Origin: an uncultured Lachnospiraceae bacterium
GTDB taxonomy: Bacteria; Bacillota; Clostridia; Lachnospirales; Lachnospiraceae
Direction of reading: 5' to 3'
DNA: 34,008 bases
Assembly (NCBI GenBank): GCA_947570615.1
Contig: CANOVJ010000047.1
Span: 1-34,008, forward strand
The notes under the pieces were generated by a model. It worked only from the letters and a program-made list of their open reading frames with translations, had not been told where the DNA came from and ran no database searches. A program made the translations under genes and the position numbers. Positions 23,348 to 30,828 of this stretch are shown here, in pieces (within the stretch, counting starts at the first letter, position 1; each line of letters starts with the position of its first letter).

Positions 23348-24409
23348 CTACAGTCTCTTTCGCAGCATATCCGGATTCGTGGCAAAATTCAGCGCCGTTT
23401 CCCCGGTAATCTGCCTGCTCTTGTAGAGATTCAGCAGGCTGGTATCCATGGAGACCATATCGGCGTTGGCCGAGGAGTAGAGGGTTCCCTCAAGCTGGGG
23501 AATCTTGTTGTCCCGGATCATGCTGCGCACCGCCGGCGTCACGGTCATGATCTCAAAGGCGGGAACCATGGTTCCCTGAATGGAGGGCACAAGCTGCTGG
23601 GAAACCACCGCCTGTAATACCATGGAGAGCTGGACGGCGATCTGGTGCTGCTGATTGGGCGGAAACACGTCGATGATTCGGTCGATGGTGTTGGCGGCTC
23701 CCACCGTGTGCAGGGTGGAAAAGATCAGATGGCCGGTCTCCGCGGCGGTCATGGCCACCTGAATGGTTTCATAGTCCCGCATTTCCCCCAGAAGAATCAC
23801 ATCCGGGCTCTGGCGCAGAGCCGCCCGCAGGGCCGTCACATAACTCTGCGTGTCCACATTGATCTCCCGCTGGCTGACGATGCTGCGGTTGTGCCGGTGG
23901 AGGAACTCCAGCGGATCCTCCAGCGTGATGATATGCTTCTCATAATGCTGGTTGATATAGTCGATGATGCAGGCCAGGGAGGTGGATTTTCCGCTGCCCG
24001 CGGAGCCGGTAAAGAGCACCATTCCCTTGGGAAAGGTGGAAAAGTTGATGATTTTTTCGGGGATACCGAGCTGGGCGGGATCCGGCAGGGTGAAGGTGAT
24101 GATCCGGATCACGGCGGAGAGGGTGCTCCTCTGCTTATAGGCGCTCACCCGGAACCGGGACAGGCCCGGTATGGCGAAGGAAAAATCATCGTCCCCTGTG
24201 CCGTCCAGCGTATCCATGGAGCGATGATCCGCCAGCTCATATATTTCCGACAGGATGGAGCCGGTGTGGCCCGGCAGAAGGCGTTCCTCGTTCAGACGCA
24301 CCACCGTCCCGTTGAGCCGGATGGAGGCGGGAAGCCCCGCCACGATAAAGATGTCGGAAGCGCCTGAGCGAACCGCGTTTTCCAGTAAAATCTTTGCATT
24401 CAGTTCCAT
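23348..24409 (-). CDS. pilT: type IV pilus retraction-type ATPase PilT
   Basis: The 353-residue ATPase has Walker A GSAGSGKST (residues 135-143), the Asp box LEDPLEF (163-169), Walker B SPDVILLGEMRD (201-212, Glu209) and the His box TGHLIFSTLHT (225-235). The C-terminal PAVRSMIRDNK (292-302) corresponds to the AIRNLIRE motif that marks PilT among pilus ATPases. Length fits PilT rather than the longer PilB. It sits at the end of the minus-strand pilus-like operon and starts behind GAGGAG. No PilB is present in the window, so either PilB is encoded elsewhere or this ATPase serves the system alone. Confidence 0.93.
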   Translation of the reverse strand: MELNAKILLENAVRSGASDIFIVAGLPASIRLNGTVVRLNEERLLPGHTGSILSEIYELADHRSMDTLDGTGDDDFSFAIPGLSRFRVSAYKQRSTLSAVIRIITFTLPDPAQLGIPEKIINFSTFPKGMVLFTGSAGSGKSTSLACIIDYINQHYEKHIITLEDPLEFLHRHNRSIVSQREINVDTQSYVTALRAALRQSPDVILLGEMRDYETIQVAMTAAETGHLIFSTLHTVGAANTIDRIIDVFPPNQQHQIAVQLSMVLQAVVSQQLVPSIQGTMVPAFEIMTVTPAVRSMIRDNKIPQLEGTLYSSANADMVSMDTSLLNLYKSRQITGETALNFATNPDMLRKRL

Positions 24410-24462
24410 ATGCTTTCTCCTCGCATGATAAATTTATAGTCGGGAAAACCGTAACAGGCCTG

Positions 24463-24963
24463 TTATTCCGGCCTGAGTAAATTCATGGTATCGTCGCCCT
24501 CCCAGGTATCCGTATGGATTTCCTGAAAAGCCAGAATCCGGTAAAAGCTCTCCGCCTTTTCCTTACGGATCTGTCCGGGGGAGAGAACCAGAAGTGCTAC
24601 CTTTAAGGCCTGGGTGTCGCTGATGGGCACCTGAAAAGCGGCCGTAAGCTCCTGATCCTCCAGAGTGGTATCAAAGGGATCGGGGAGCCGTTCGGCAACG
24701 AGCTGATAATACTGCCCGGCGTCCGTCCCGGCTTCCTGAAAGGCCTGCGAAAAGACGGCGTCCGCGGCCGCAAGAAGCTCCTGCGCCTGATTGCAGCCGT
24801 CATAATATTCTCTGGTATGCTCCGCCATCCGCTCTCCGGGTCGGGCGTCGCCGATGGCCGAGGAGAGGGAGAGGACGGCGAAGGTGACCATACACAGAAC
24901 GATAAAAATCATCATCAGGGATGCCGTTCCGATGCTGGTGACAGGAAAACTCTTTTTTTTCAT
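24463..24963 (-). CDS. pseudopilin-like single-span protein lacking Glu5
   Basis: This 166-residue protein has a short basic N-terminus (MKKKSFPVTSIG), then a hydrophobic helix (TASLMMIFIVLCMVTFAVLSLSSA) and an extracellular domain. The Gly before the helix fits a prepilin cleavage site, but residue +5 is Met instead of Glu, as in GspK-type minor pseudopilins. The ATG at 24963 has AGGA at eight bases; ATG 24972 would add three residues. No domain is recognised in the rest. It lies between the pilT and minor-pilin genes, so a role at the pilus tip or in assembly is inferred from context. Confidence 0.65.
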   Translation of the reverse strand: MKKKSFPVTSIGTASLMMIFIVLCMVTFAVLSLSSAIGDARPGERMAEHTREYYDGCNQAQELLAAADAVFSQAFQEAGTDAGQYYQLVAERLPDPFDTTLEDQELTAAFQVPISDTQALKVALLVLSPGQIRKEKAESFYRILAFQEIHTDTWEGDDTMNLLRPE

Positions 24964-25024
24964 AAGTATCATCCTACCTTGTCTGGTTTTTAAGATGACG
25001 CCGTCGTGAAATTGCGGCGTGAGG

Positions 25025-25531
25025 TCAGAATGCAGGGCGAACCGGCCGGTGCAGCTTCAGATCCAGGGAGAAAATACGCTCATCCCTGTCCAGCTTCGAC
25101 ACATCGATCCGGTAAAGGGTAAGCCCGTCGCTTTCGGCCGCGTCAATCCTCATGCAGAACACGCCGTCCTCCGCCTTACACGGCGTCCAGTCCCGGTCAT
25201 AGTAAACCAGCATCTCACCGGGGGAGGAGACGTCGGCGTCGGGGTACTCCAGAAGAAGCTCCCGGGAGAAATGTTCCTCTCCGGCTTTTCCGGGATCTTG
25301 CTCCGACGCTTCGAAGGATGCCGCTTCCCCGCCGCGGGTTTTGCCGTATGTCAACAGCTCGGCCGCGTTCTGCGCCTGATTGACAGCCCTGTGTAAATTG
25401 CCGGTATCCTGGCTCATCTGACGGGCCCCGGTAAAAATCCTGAGACAGACCGCGCTCACCAGGGAAAAGAACAGGATGGCAATGATGATTTCCATCAGAA
25501 ACATGCTCTGACGGGAGGAGGAACGGTTCAT
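25025..25531 (-). CDS. prepilin-type minor pilin
   Basis: The 168-residue protein starts MNRSSSRQSMFLMEIIIAILFFSLVSAV. Cleavage after Ser9 would leave a mature MFLME with the conserved Glu at position 5, followed by the pilin hydrophobic helix; Ser rather than Gly at -1 is unusual. The remainder is a soluble domain with a beta-rich C-terminus (EDGVFCMRIDAAESDGLTLYRIDVSKL). The start at 25531 has AGGAG upstream on the minus strand; the open frame runs to 25603 but overlaps the previous gene. Its ATG overlaps that gene's stop by four bases, so the two are coupled. Confidence 0.75.
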   Translation of the reverse strand: MNRSSSRQSMFLMEIIIAILFFSLVSAVCLRIFTGARQMSQDTGNLHRAVNQAQNAAELLTYGKTRGGEAASFEASEQDPGKAGEEHFSRELLLEYPDADVSSPGEMLVYYDRDWTPCKAEDGVFCMRIDAAESDGLTLYRIDVSKLDRDERIFSLDLKLHRPVRPAF

Positions 25532-26013
25532 GGCATACTCCTTTCCACAGAGACAAGAGTGGATGTATGACCGCTTAAATCGCGGGAACTGAAGCGAAAA
25601 CACCCCTCCTGCGCTTCTTCCATCTGAAAATCCCGGATCTCCATGATATTTTTTCCATCCTTAAGCCGGATGTCCACGCCGTCCCGGATGAAAAGCTCCT
25701 TCAGATTTCCTTCATATTCATAGATATAGGTGGTGTAGCCGACTCCGTCAAAGCTGCTTTTCAGCGCGAGAACATCCTTTCCCTCCAGCGTCTGAATGGA
25801 AACGCCCTCCGCGGTGTCGTTCTGACGGATCTTCTCGTTGATATAGGAAAGAGAGGTACGCGCCATATAATTGTCCGTGGCGTCCGCTGTCTGCGAGCTG
25901 TAGATCCGCGCCGCCAGCACCAGGACGGACAGGGAGGACAGTGCAAACACGAAAAACACTGCCAGGGGGAAGATAAAATCGATTACATGCTTTTGCTGCA
26001 TACGGAATTTCAC
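25528..26013 (-). CDS. DUF4860-type pilus-associated membrane protein
   Basis: This 161-residue protein has one N-terminal membrane segment (VIDFIFPLAVFFVFALSSLSVLVLAA) and a beta-rich extracytoplasmic domain. Its pattern (YINEKIRQNDTAEGVSIQTLEGKDVLAL and YTTYIYEYEGNLKELF) fits DUF4860 proteins found in clostridial type IV pilus loci. The GTG at 26013 has GGAGGT seven bases upstream and is preferred over ATG 26001. No catalytic residues are evident. It overlaps the following minor-pilin gene by four bases. Confidence 0.72.
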   Translation of the reverse strand: MKFRMQQKHVIDFIFPLAVFFVFALSSLSVLVLAARIYSSQTADATDNYMARTSLSYINEKIRQNDTAEGVSIQTLEGKDVLALKSSFDGVGYTTYIYEYEGNLKELFIRDGVDIRLKDGKNIMEIRDFQMEEAQEGCFRFSSRDLSGHTSTLVSVERSMP

Positions 26014-26032
26014 TTAAAACACCTCCGTTTGT

Positions 26033-26374
26033 TTATTTCCGGGACCGGGAGCGGGGGAGGATGGTAATGTCCGGCATCAGGTTGGCGCCCTGGGGCCGGT
26101 AATCCACGAAATATTTTTCTTCATTATAGACCAGTCCATAGCGCTCTTTCAGCCAGGCCAGGCTTTCCGGATAACTCCCCTCCACGGCATAGCAGGAAGT
26201 GACTCCTCTGGTCAACGCCGCCTCCAGGGTGCGCATCTCCTCCTCCTGCGTTCTGGCGGAAAAGGAAGTCACGGCCAGGTAAAAGATAAGGAAAACCGCT
26301 CCGAATACCGCCAGGGAAACCAGCAGATTTTTGAGCCAGGAATTCTTTTTTTCTCGAACAAACCGGTTTTGCAT
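26033..26374 (-). CDS. small single-span pilin-like protein
   Basis: The 113-residue protein has a basic N-terminus, one membrane helix (LLVSLAVFGAVFLIFYLAVTSF) and a short outer domain ending in a basic tail (PRSRSRK). TLEAALTRGVTSCYAVEGSYPESLAWLKERYGL resembles the region after the N-terminal helix in some pilins, where a peptide-length 'YP' segment recurs. There is no prepilin cleavage site of the usual kind. The ATG has AGGAGG upstream. It lies 19 bases before the DUF4860 gene in the same operon. Confidence 0.65.
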   Translation of the reverse strand: MQNRFVREKKNSWLKNLLVSLAVFGAVFLIFYLAVTSFSARTQEEEMRTLEAALTRGVTSCYAVEGSYPESLAWLKERYGLVYNEEKYFVDYRPQGANLMPDITILPRSRSRK

Positions 26375-26406
26375 GGGAATTCCTCCTGAATGATTTGATC
26401 GTGTGT

Positions 26407-26442
26407 GCGGACTGCCGGACAGGCGGCAGATTTTAAGTCCGC
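26407..26442 (-). other. intra-operon hairpin between pilC and the downstream pilin genes
   Basis: GCGGACT (26407-26413) pairs with AGTCCGC (26436-26442), with an inner GCCG/CGGC. There is no clear T tract on the minus strand. It may process or attenuate the operon transcript. Confidence 0.4.
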
Positions 26443-26479
26443 GGCCTTAAGCCCTGTGCCGGATAACGGATGCTTCGGA

Positions 26480-27529
26480 TCAGAGTCCGGCCATAATCCC
26501 CATCAGCGGCAGCATCACCGACAGAAGGATCACGCCCACGATCACGGAGAGAACGATCACCAGCGTGGGCTCCACGGTGGCGATGATCCCGGAAATGCGG
26601 GTGTCGATGTCCTCCTCATACTGCCCGGAAATCTGCCACATCACCTCGTCCAGGTTTCCGGTGCGGGAGCCGATGGAGGCCATCCGCGCATATACGCCGG
26701 AAAAGACCTCCTGCTTTAAAAGCGTTTCACACAGATCCTCCCCCCCGGAAACCGCCTCCCGGCATTTGTCCAGCCGGGTGCGGAACCGACCTGCGTCGAT
26801 CAGGTTGACTGTGCAGGTCAGACACTCCTCCGGGGTAAGCCCGCTGCTGAGTGTTAAAGCCATGCCGCTGGAAAAGCGGTACGCCGCGATTTTTTCCGAG
26901 AGAAGGCGGGCGCTTCTGAACCGGTCCAGGAAGGAACGCAGAAGCTTCTGGCCTTTCGCAGCCTTCACCACATAGAGGACAAAGAGCGCCAGCGCCGCCA
27001 GGATGCAGACAAAGACCACGGCGTAACGGTTTAAAAACTCGCCTGTGCTCAGAATTGCCAGGGAAAAGCCGGTCATCTCACTGCCGAGCTGTTCGAACAC
27101 CTGATTGAATACCGGCATCACCCTGGTGACCAGCACAAGGATCACCAGGATCATCATAAGGATCATCACCATGGGATAGGTGACGGCGTTTTTGATGGTC
27201 TGCATCAGGTTTGCTTCCTTTTCGTAATAGTCCGCCAGAGAGTTCATCACCTCGTCCAGCTTTCCGGTCATCTCGCCGATCTGTACCATATGTAAAAGAT
27301 AATCCGGAAAGGCCCCGGTTTCTTTCAGCGCGTCATGCAAAACGCCGGTCTGCATCAGAGTCTCGTGGATCTGCGAAAGAAGCTCCGTCTCCTCCCCGCT
27401 TCTGGCGTCCTCCAGCATGATGGAGATCCCCTCGATGGAGGAGATCCCTGATTTCAGGATCATGGCCATCTGTGAACAGAAGGCCGCCGTCTCTGTGTTT
27501 GAAAGAGGTGATATTGCTTTGCTTCCCAT
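26480..27529 (-). CDS. type II secretion/type IV pilus inner-membrane platform protein PilC/GspF
   Basis: The 349-residue protein has the two repeated T2SSF domains of PilC/GspF. The first begins TAAFCSQMAMILKSGISSIEGISIML, ends with LLHMVQIGEMTGKLDEVMNSLADYYEKE and is followed by a long membrane segment. The second begins YRFSSGMALTLSSGLTPEECL and ends RMASIGSRTGNLDEVMWQISGQYEED, then two close C-terminal membrane segments. It anchors the ATPase at the inner membrane. The start at 27529 has AGGAG upstream; the frame extends to 27580 without a better start. A run of seven C/G pairs lies near 26740. It is part of the minus-strand pilus-like operon. Confidence 0.92.
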   Translation of the reverse strand: MGSKAISPLSNTETAAFCSQMAMILKSGISSIEGISIMLEDARSGEETELLSQIHETLMQTGVLHDALKETGAFPDYLLHMVQIGEMTGKLDEVMNSLADYYEKEANLMQTIKNAVTYPMVMILMMILVILVLVTRVMPVFNQVFEQLGSEMTGFSLAILSTGEFLNRYAVVFVCILAALALFVLYVVKAAKGQKLLRSFLDRFRSARLLSEKIAAYRFSSGMALTLSSGLTPEECLTCTVNLIDAGRFRTRLDKCREAVSGGEDLCETLLKQEVFSGVYARMASIGSRTGNLDEVMWQISGQYEEDIDTRISGIIATVEPTLVIVLSVIVGVILLSVMLPLMGIMAGL

Positions 27530-27559
27530 AGAATATGTCTCCTTTCGGGATTTTATAAA

Positions 27560-27602
27560 AAACGCGCCGTCTGCTTCCAAAAACGGAAAAGACGTATCGT
27601 TT
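27560..27602 (-). other. intra-operon hairpin between the transglutaminase and pilC genes
   Basis: AAACG (27560-27564) pairs with CGTTT (27598-27602), enclosing GTCT/AGAC and TTCC/GGAA pairs. It could partly end transcription from the sigma-factor end or set the pilC level. Weak evidence. Confidence 0.35.
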
Positions 27603-27608
27603 CTGTAT

Positions 27609-28613
27609 TTAATAGGAGTATTTCACCGTGTAGTTGGAGCCGTCGCCGATGTATTTTGCCACGGCTTTACTGCTGTTGTTGGCCGCCAGCGTGGGGTCCA
27701 TCAGTGTCCAGGAGGAGCCGTCGAACTCGATGATCTTATCCACCCAGCCCTTTTCCTGAATCCAGGTGCTGATCCAGGCGTGATAGGCGTCCCCGGAATA
27801 GCCGACCTCCAGTTTGGTGGGAATCCGCTGGGAACGCAGCATGGCCGTCATCAGCGCGGCATAGTCGAAGCAGATGCCCTTTCCGCTTTTAAGGGTCTCG
27901 TCCACCACCGGAAGATAGCCGTAGGATACGGACGCGGCCTTGTCGTCGTCGTAGACGATTTCACTGATGACATACTGGTAAATATTTTCCACCACCTCCA
28001 GGTCGGAATGAGCCCCTCTGGCCAGCTCGCTTCCCTTCGCAACCGTATTGCTGGAGGCGGTGAAATTCACATACTGGTTGGGGTATAAAAAGGGCGTAAA
28101 AGAATCCCTGAGGGTGACGGACAGATCGGCGGAATGGGCGACTGCGTAGGAATCGCCGCTGATATTTTCAAACACCTGGATTTCGTAGGAGCCGTTTCCA
28201 CAGGGAAAGGAGAAGGTCTCGTAATCCCCGCCGCCGGAGAGAAGATAGGTATACTCCGACTGGTTCGGCCCGTTGATGCGCAGCTTTACCTTGGGGTTGG
28301 AGCCCAGATACTTCACCATAAAGTACCCTTCGTCCGTGTGGGAGGCGTCGATGACGGCCAGGTCGTTGGCATAGACCGTCGTCCCCGAAGCCTCGGGGGT
28401 AAGTACCCCTGGGGTGTTGTCCCGGACCGGGCCGGCCGCCTCCACCTGAACCGGAGCCAGTGCGGAGGACGCGCTCGTCCCCGACGATTCGGAGAGCGTG
28501 GATGTCCCGGACGACGTGGCGGTCCCGGAGGATACGTCTTCGCCGCACCCGCAGAGGAGGACGGCGGATAAAAACAATATACATATGGATAATGCGCCTG
28601 GTCTGCGTATCAT
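27609..28613 (-). CDS. transglutaminase-like lipoprotein
   Basis: The 334-residue protein has a lipoprotein signal (SICILFLSAVLLCGC) with the lipid-carrying Cys at 23. A Ser/Thr/Gly-rich linker, a beta-rich domain (about 75-170) and a C-terminal transglutaminase-like core follow. The triad is visible: Cys248 (KGICFDYAALMTAMLR), His278 (DAYHAWIST) and Asp306 (TLMDPTLA). Extracellular proteins of this type act as proteases or cross-linkers. It has no known standard place in pilus systems, so its position between the sigma/anti-sigma pair and pilC is notable. A role in processing or linking surface proteins is inference. The start has AGGAG upstream. Confidence 0.87.
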   Translation of the reverse strand: MIRRPGALSICILFLSAVLLCGCGEDVSSGTATSSGTSTLSESSGTSASSALAPVQVEAAGPVRDNTPGVLTPEASGTTVYANDLAVIDASHTDEGYFMVKYLGSNPKVKLRINGPNQSEYTYLLSGGGDYETFSFPCGNGSYEIQVFENISGDSYAVAHSADLSVTLRDSFTPFLYPNQYVNFTASSNTVAKGSELARGAHSDLEVVENIYQYVISEIVYDDDKAASVSYGYLPVVDETLKSGKGICFDYAALMTAMLRSQRIPTKLEVGYSGDAYHAWISTWIQEKGWVDKIIEFDGSSWTLMDPTLAANNSSKAVAKYIGDGSNYTVKYSY

Positions 28614-28641
28614 TCCGGGTATTCTCCTTGATAAATGTAAA

Positions 28642-29250
28642 TTATTTTTGTGGTGAGATCAGAAGCTTTAACGCGTGGTCTGCCTGGTCGGGGATGGTCA
28701 CAGTGATCGGACTGGCTGGAATCCGAAAAGCGATCCGCCGGTTTGGTTCGTCTACGGAACAGGGCTTCGTTTCCTGACCGAATAAGTCAACAGCCAGAAG
28801 CCCATCAAAATCAATGCCCGTCCCGGTGTCCAGAATGTTCAGATAAACCAGGTCGTTTTCCGTATGGAAATCCTTAAGGGCGGGTCCCGGCACGTGACCT
28901 TCCCGGTCCGGGCCTGCTGTAAGCCTGGTTACAGTCTTTCCGGAGAATACCCCCGGAAGAAAATACAACCCACAGAACAGGAGCGCGACTGTAAGGACGG
29001 CACGGAATACAGTTTTCTGGCGAAACAGAGCTTTACTTTTATATAAGGATTTCCCGGGTGCGGCGACGTTTTCAGACACTTCGGCACACGATGTGGGCCC
29101 GCTCATGCGGCAGGCGGCAAATACATTTGCAAGAAGCCGGTCGGCCTCCTCCGGCTTCAACGTCGGCCTCCGGTCGGAATCGCCTCTGGCGGGTATGTCA
29201 TTCGCTGTCGGAGAAAAGGGCCGGTTCGCTTTCCAATCTGTTTTCTTCAT
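28642..29250 (-). CDS. probable anti-sigma factor (single-span membrane protein)
   Basis: This 202-residue protein has a soluble N-terminal part, one membrane segment (AVLTVALLFCGLYFLPGVF, about residues 83-103) and an extracytoplasmic domain with a beta-rich C-terminus (FHTENDLVYLNILDTGTGIDFDGLLAVDLFGQ onward). No zinc-finger HxxxCxxC anti-sigma motif is present. Its ATG overlaps the sigma-factor stop by four bases, the usual arrangement of an ECF sigma factor and its membrane partner. That overlap and topology are the basis of the call. It is followed by the transglutaminase gene after 28 bases. Confidence 0.65.
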   Translation of the reverse strand: MKKTDWKANRPFSPTANDIPARGDSDRRPTLKPEEADRLLANVFAACRMSGPTSCAEVSENVAAPGKSLYKSKALFRQKTVFRAVLTVALLFCGLYFLPGVFSGKTVTRLTAGPDREGHVPGPALKDFHTENDLVYLNILDTGTGIDFDGLLAVDLFGQETKPCSVDEPNRRIAFRIPASPITVTIPDQADHALKLLISPQK

Positions 29251-29819
29251 CTAAACAGCCCCCTTCCTAATCCGGGTATTTTCCGCAGACTTTCGACTCC
29301 CTTTTTCAGATAGCGCTTCACGCTGCTCGTACTGCAATCCATGGCGTAAGCAATCTCGTCAAAGGTCATTTCATTGTAAAACTTCATCAGGACAGCCTGC
29401 ATTTCCTTTCGTGGAAGGGCCTTTATATAGTCAAAAAGCTCCCGGCTCCGGCTTTTCGTCTCAACAGGATCCTCAGACGGTTCCAGGAAGCGGGGGGGGG
29501 TAAAATCGGGCTGGTCGAGGAGCAGCTCGTTCTGCTCCCGGTAGTTTTTTTCCTTCATGTCGAAGCAGGTGCGGAAATTGATCTGATTCAGCCAGGAGAT
29601 AAAAAGCCTGGGATTTTTGAGCTTGCGTATATTTTTCAAAGCGAGAATATAGACCTCCTGAAGCACATCCTGCGCAAGACAGGGATCCTTCAGGAACTGG
29701 CAGGTAAACCAGTATTGTTTCTGACAGGTCGCCATATACAGCTCTGCAAAGGCGTCAGTGCTTCCGTTCTGAGCCCTGATAACCAGAGAAGAAAGATAAT
29801 CATAATTCAGTTCAGCCAT
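29247..29819 (-). CDS. ECF-type RNA polymerase sigma factor
   Basis: The 190-residue protein has sigma region 2 (AFAELYMATCQKQYWFTCQFLKDPCLAQDVLQEVYILALKNI) and region 4 with its helix-turn-helix (LPRKEMQAVLMKFYNEMTFDEIAYAMDCSTSSVKRYLKKGVESL). The linker between them contains TPPRF, encoded by a run of nine C on the coding strand (29492-29500 as G on the plus strand). A one-base slip there would remove region 4. It heads the minus-strand run of genes and overlaps the probable anti-sigma gene. It likely directs transcription of this operon or of the divergent surface genes. The ATG follows GGGAG. Confidence 0.9.
   Translation of the reverse strand: MAELNYDYLSSLVIRAQNGSTDAFAELYMATCQKQYWFTCQFLKDPCLAQDVLQEVYILALKNIRKLKNPRLFISWLNQINFRTCFDMKEKNYREQNELLLDQPDFTPPRFLEPSEDPVETKSRSRELFDYIKALPRKEMQAVLMKFYNEMTFDEIAYAMDCSTSSVKRYLKKGVESLRKIPGLGRGLFR
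29492..29500. repeat. nine-base G/C homopolymer inside the sigma-factor gene
   Basis: Nine consecutive G on the plus strand lie between the region 2 and region 4 codons of the sigma gene. Such tracts slip during replication and can switch a gene on and off. It is the longest G/C run noticed in the window. Confidence 0.9.
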
Positions 29820-30007
29820 CGATCTCTCCCTTCCTCTGAATCACGATGTTTCAGGCACACTGTAAAGTATAACACATTTTCCATTATAAAGAATAGAAAA
29901 TTTTATTCCTGAAAGAAATTTCGAAAAAAGCTGACCCTTTTTCGACTCCGGGGCCGTCTTTTTATTATGAAAGGGTAAAAGGATTACCATGGCAGGGAGG
30001 AATCAGC
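29820..30007. promoter_or_regulatory. divergent intergenic region of the sigma and surface units
   Basis: This AT-rich region must hold promoters for both directions. Minus-strand -10 candidates are TATACT (29866-29871) and TATAAT (29883-29888). A plus-strand candidate is TATTAT (29963-29968) with a poor TTTCGA (29940-29945) at 17 bases. No good -35 element is seen for any of them, which would fit an alternative sigma factor. Confidence 0.35.
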
Positions 30008-30412
30008 GTGACGAATGTCAATGCGACAGGGGTCAGAGGAAAAATTGCCGGGCGGACATTTGCCGGAGAGGTTATCTCCAAAAGTGCAATGGCCAGGCTG
30101 CGACGGGTGCTGTCAGCGGTTGCGGCGTTGCTTGGCCTGTTTCTCATCGGTTTTCCCTGTCCGGCTCTTCAGGCCAGCTCAGGGGGAGTGACGGTGGAAG
30201 TGATCGTGGATGTTCCGGATGAGCAGACACCGCTATCCGGCAGTGTTTTCAGGGAAGGCTTTTGCGATACCTGCTATATCGCGCCGTTTCTGTTATCGGC
30301 GGCTCTGTCCGTACCGGCAGGCGCTTTTGTGGTGAAAAGGCGTCGCCTGAAAAGGGAAGAAAGGGAACTGGAGGAGGCGCTTTCAGAGCTGTACGGGGCT
30401 TTGGGGGAGTGA
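30008..30412 (+). CDS. small membrane protein of the surface locus, function unknown
   Basis: The 134-residue protein has a hydrophobic segment (VLSAVAALLGLFLIGFPCPALQA, about residues 34-56) that looks like a signal or anchor. A short outer domain with a Cys-x-x-Cys (FCDTCYI) follows, then a second membrane segment (APFLLSAALSVPAGAFVV) and a basic/acidic cytoplasmic tail. The GTG at 30008 has GGAGG eight bases upstream; the ATG at 30089 would give a cleaner signal peptide but has no close ribosome site. No family is recognised. It is divergent from the sigma gene and 47 bases before the PilZ gene. Confidence 0.6.
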   Translation: MTNVNATGVRGKIAGRTFAGEVISKSAMARLRRVLSAVAALLGLFLIGFPCPALQASSGGVTVEVIVDVPDEQTPLSGSVFREGFCDTCYIAPFLLSAALSVPAGAFVVKRRRLKREERELEEALSELYGALGE

Positions 30413-30459
30413 AAAATCAGGCCGAATATGAGGGGAAAGGAGAGAGGGAAGGAAACTGA

Positions 30460-30789
30460 ATGGAAGAAAGAAGAAGGATTGGCAGAGTAGGTTATGAAGC
30501 CAATGCGGTTATGGTGGTGTGTGATACGCAGGAAAAGTTCTTCGTACACACGCAGAATGTAAGCCCCATGGGCATGGCGGTTCATATGGACGCGGACGCG
30601 CCGCAGCTTCTGGAAAGGGACGTTATCATCGTGACGGACACCTTTATCATGTACGCGGATGTGAAACGGCAGGAGAAGCAGGGGGATGAGGGCTGTATCG
30701 TCGGAATCTCCGCCAGAAAGTTTACGGAGGATGTTCTCGCGTATCTCTACGACAGGATCGCGCCCGAAAAAGAGGGGCAGGCATATTAG
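30460..30789 (+). CDS. PilZ-domain c-di-GMP receptor
   Basis: The 109-residue protein is a single PilZ domain. The c-di-GMP motifs are present: RxxxR at Arg5-Arg9 (RRIGR) and NxSxxG at Asn33-Gly38 (NVSPMG). Strands such as DVIIVTDTFIMYADVKRQ and CIVGISARKF follow. No other domain is attached, so it is probably a small cytoplasmic receptor that acts by contacting a partner. It lies in the unit facing the pilus-like operon, which suggests c-di-GMP control of the appendage or surface protein. The ATG has GGAAGGAAA upstream. Confidence 0.82.
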   Translation: MEERRRIGRVGYEANAVMVVCDTQEKFFVHTQNVSPMGMAVHMDADAPQLLERDVIIVTDTFIMYADVKRQEKQGDEGCIVGISARKFTEDVLAYLYDRIAPEKEGQAY

Positions 30790-30802
30790 CGGGATATTGT
30801 GG

Positions 30803-30826
30803 AGGACAGAAAGGTGTCCGGGTTTT
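30803..30826 (+). terminator. weak terminator after the PilZ gene
   Basis: GGACA (30803-30807) pairs with TGTCC (30814-30818) and is followed by GGGTTTTT. The stem is short, so read-through is likely. Confidence 0.5.
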
Positions 30827-30828
30827 TA

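Noticed and set aside
23645-24367. Open frame on the plus strand opposite pilT
   Set aside because: Antisense to a complete PilT with all motifs; Gly/His-rich shadow composition and no ribosome site.
24463-24972. PilB in the pilus operon
   Set aside because: None of the operon genes other than pilT has a Walker A motif; PilB is not in the window.
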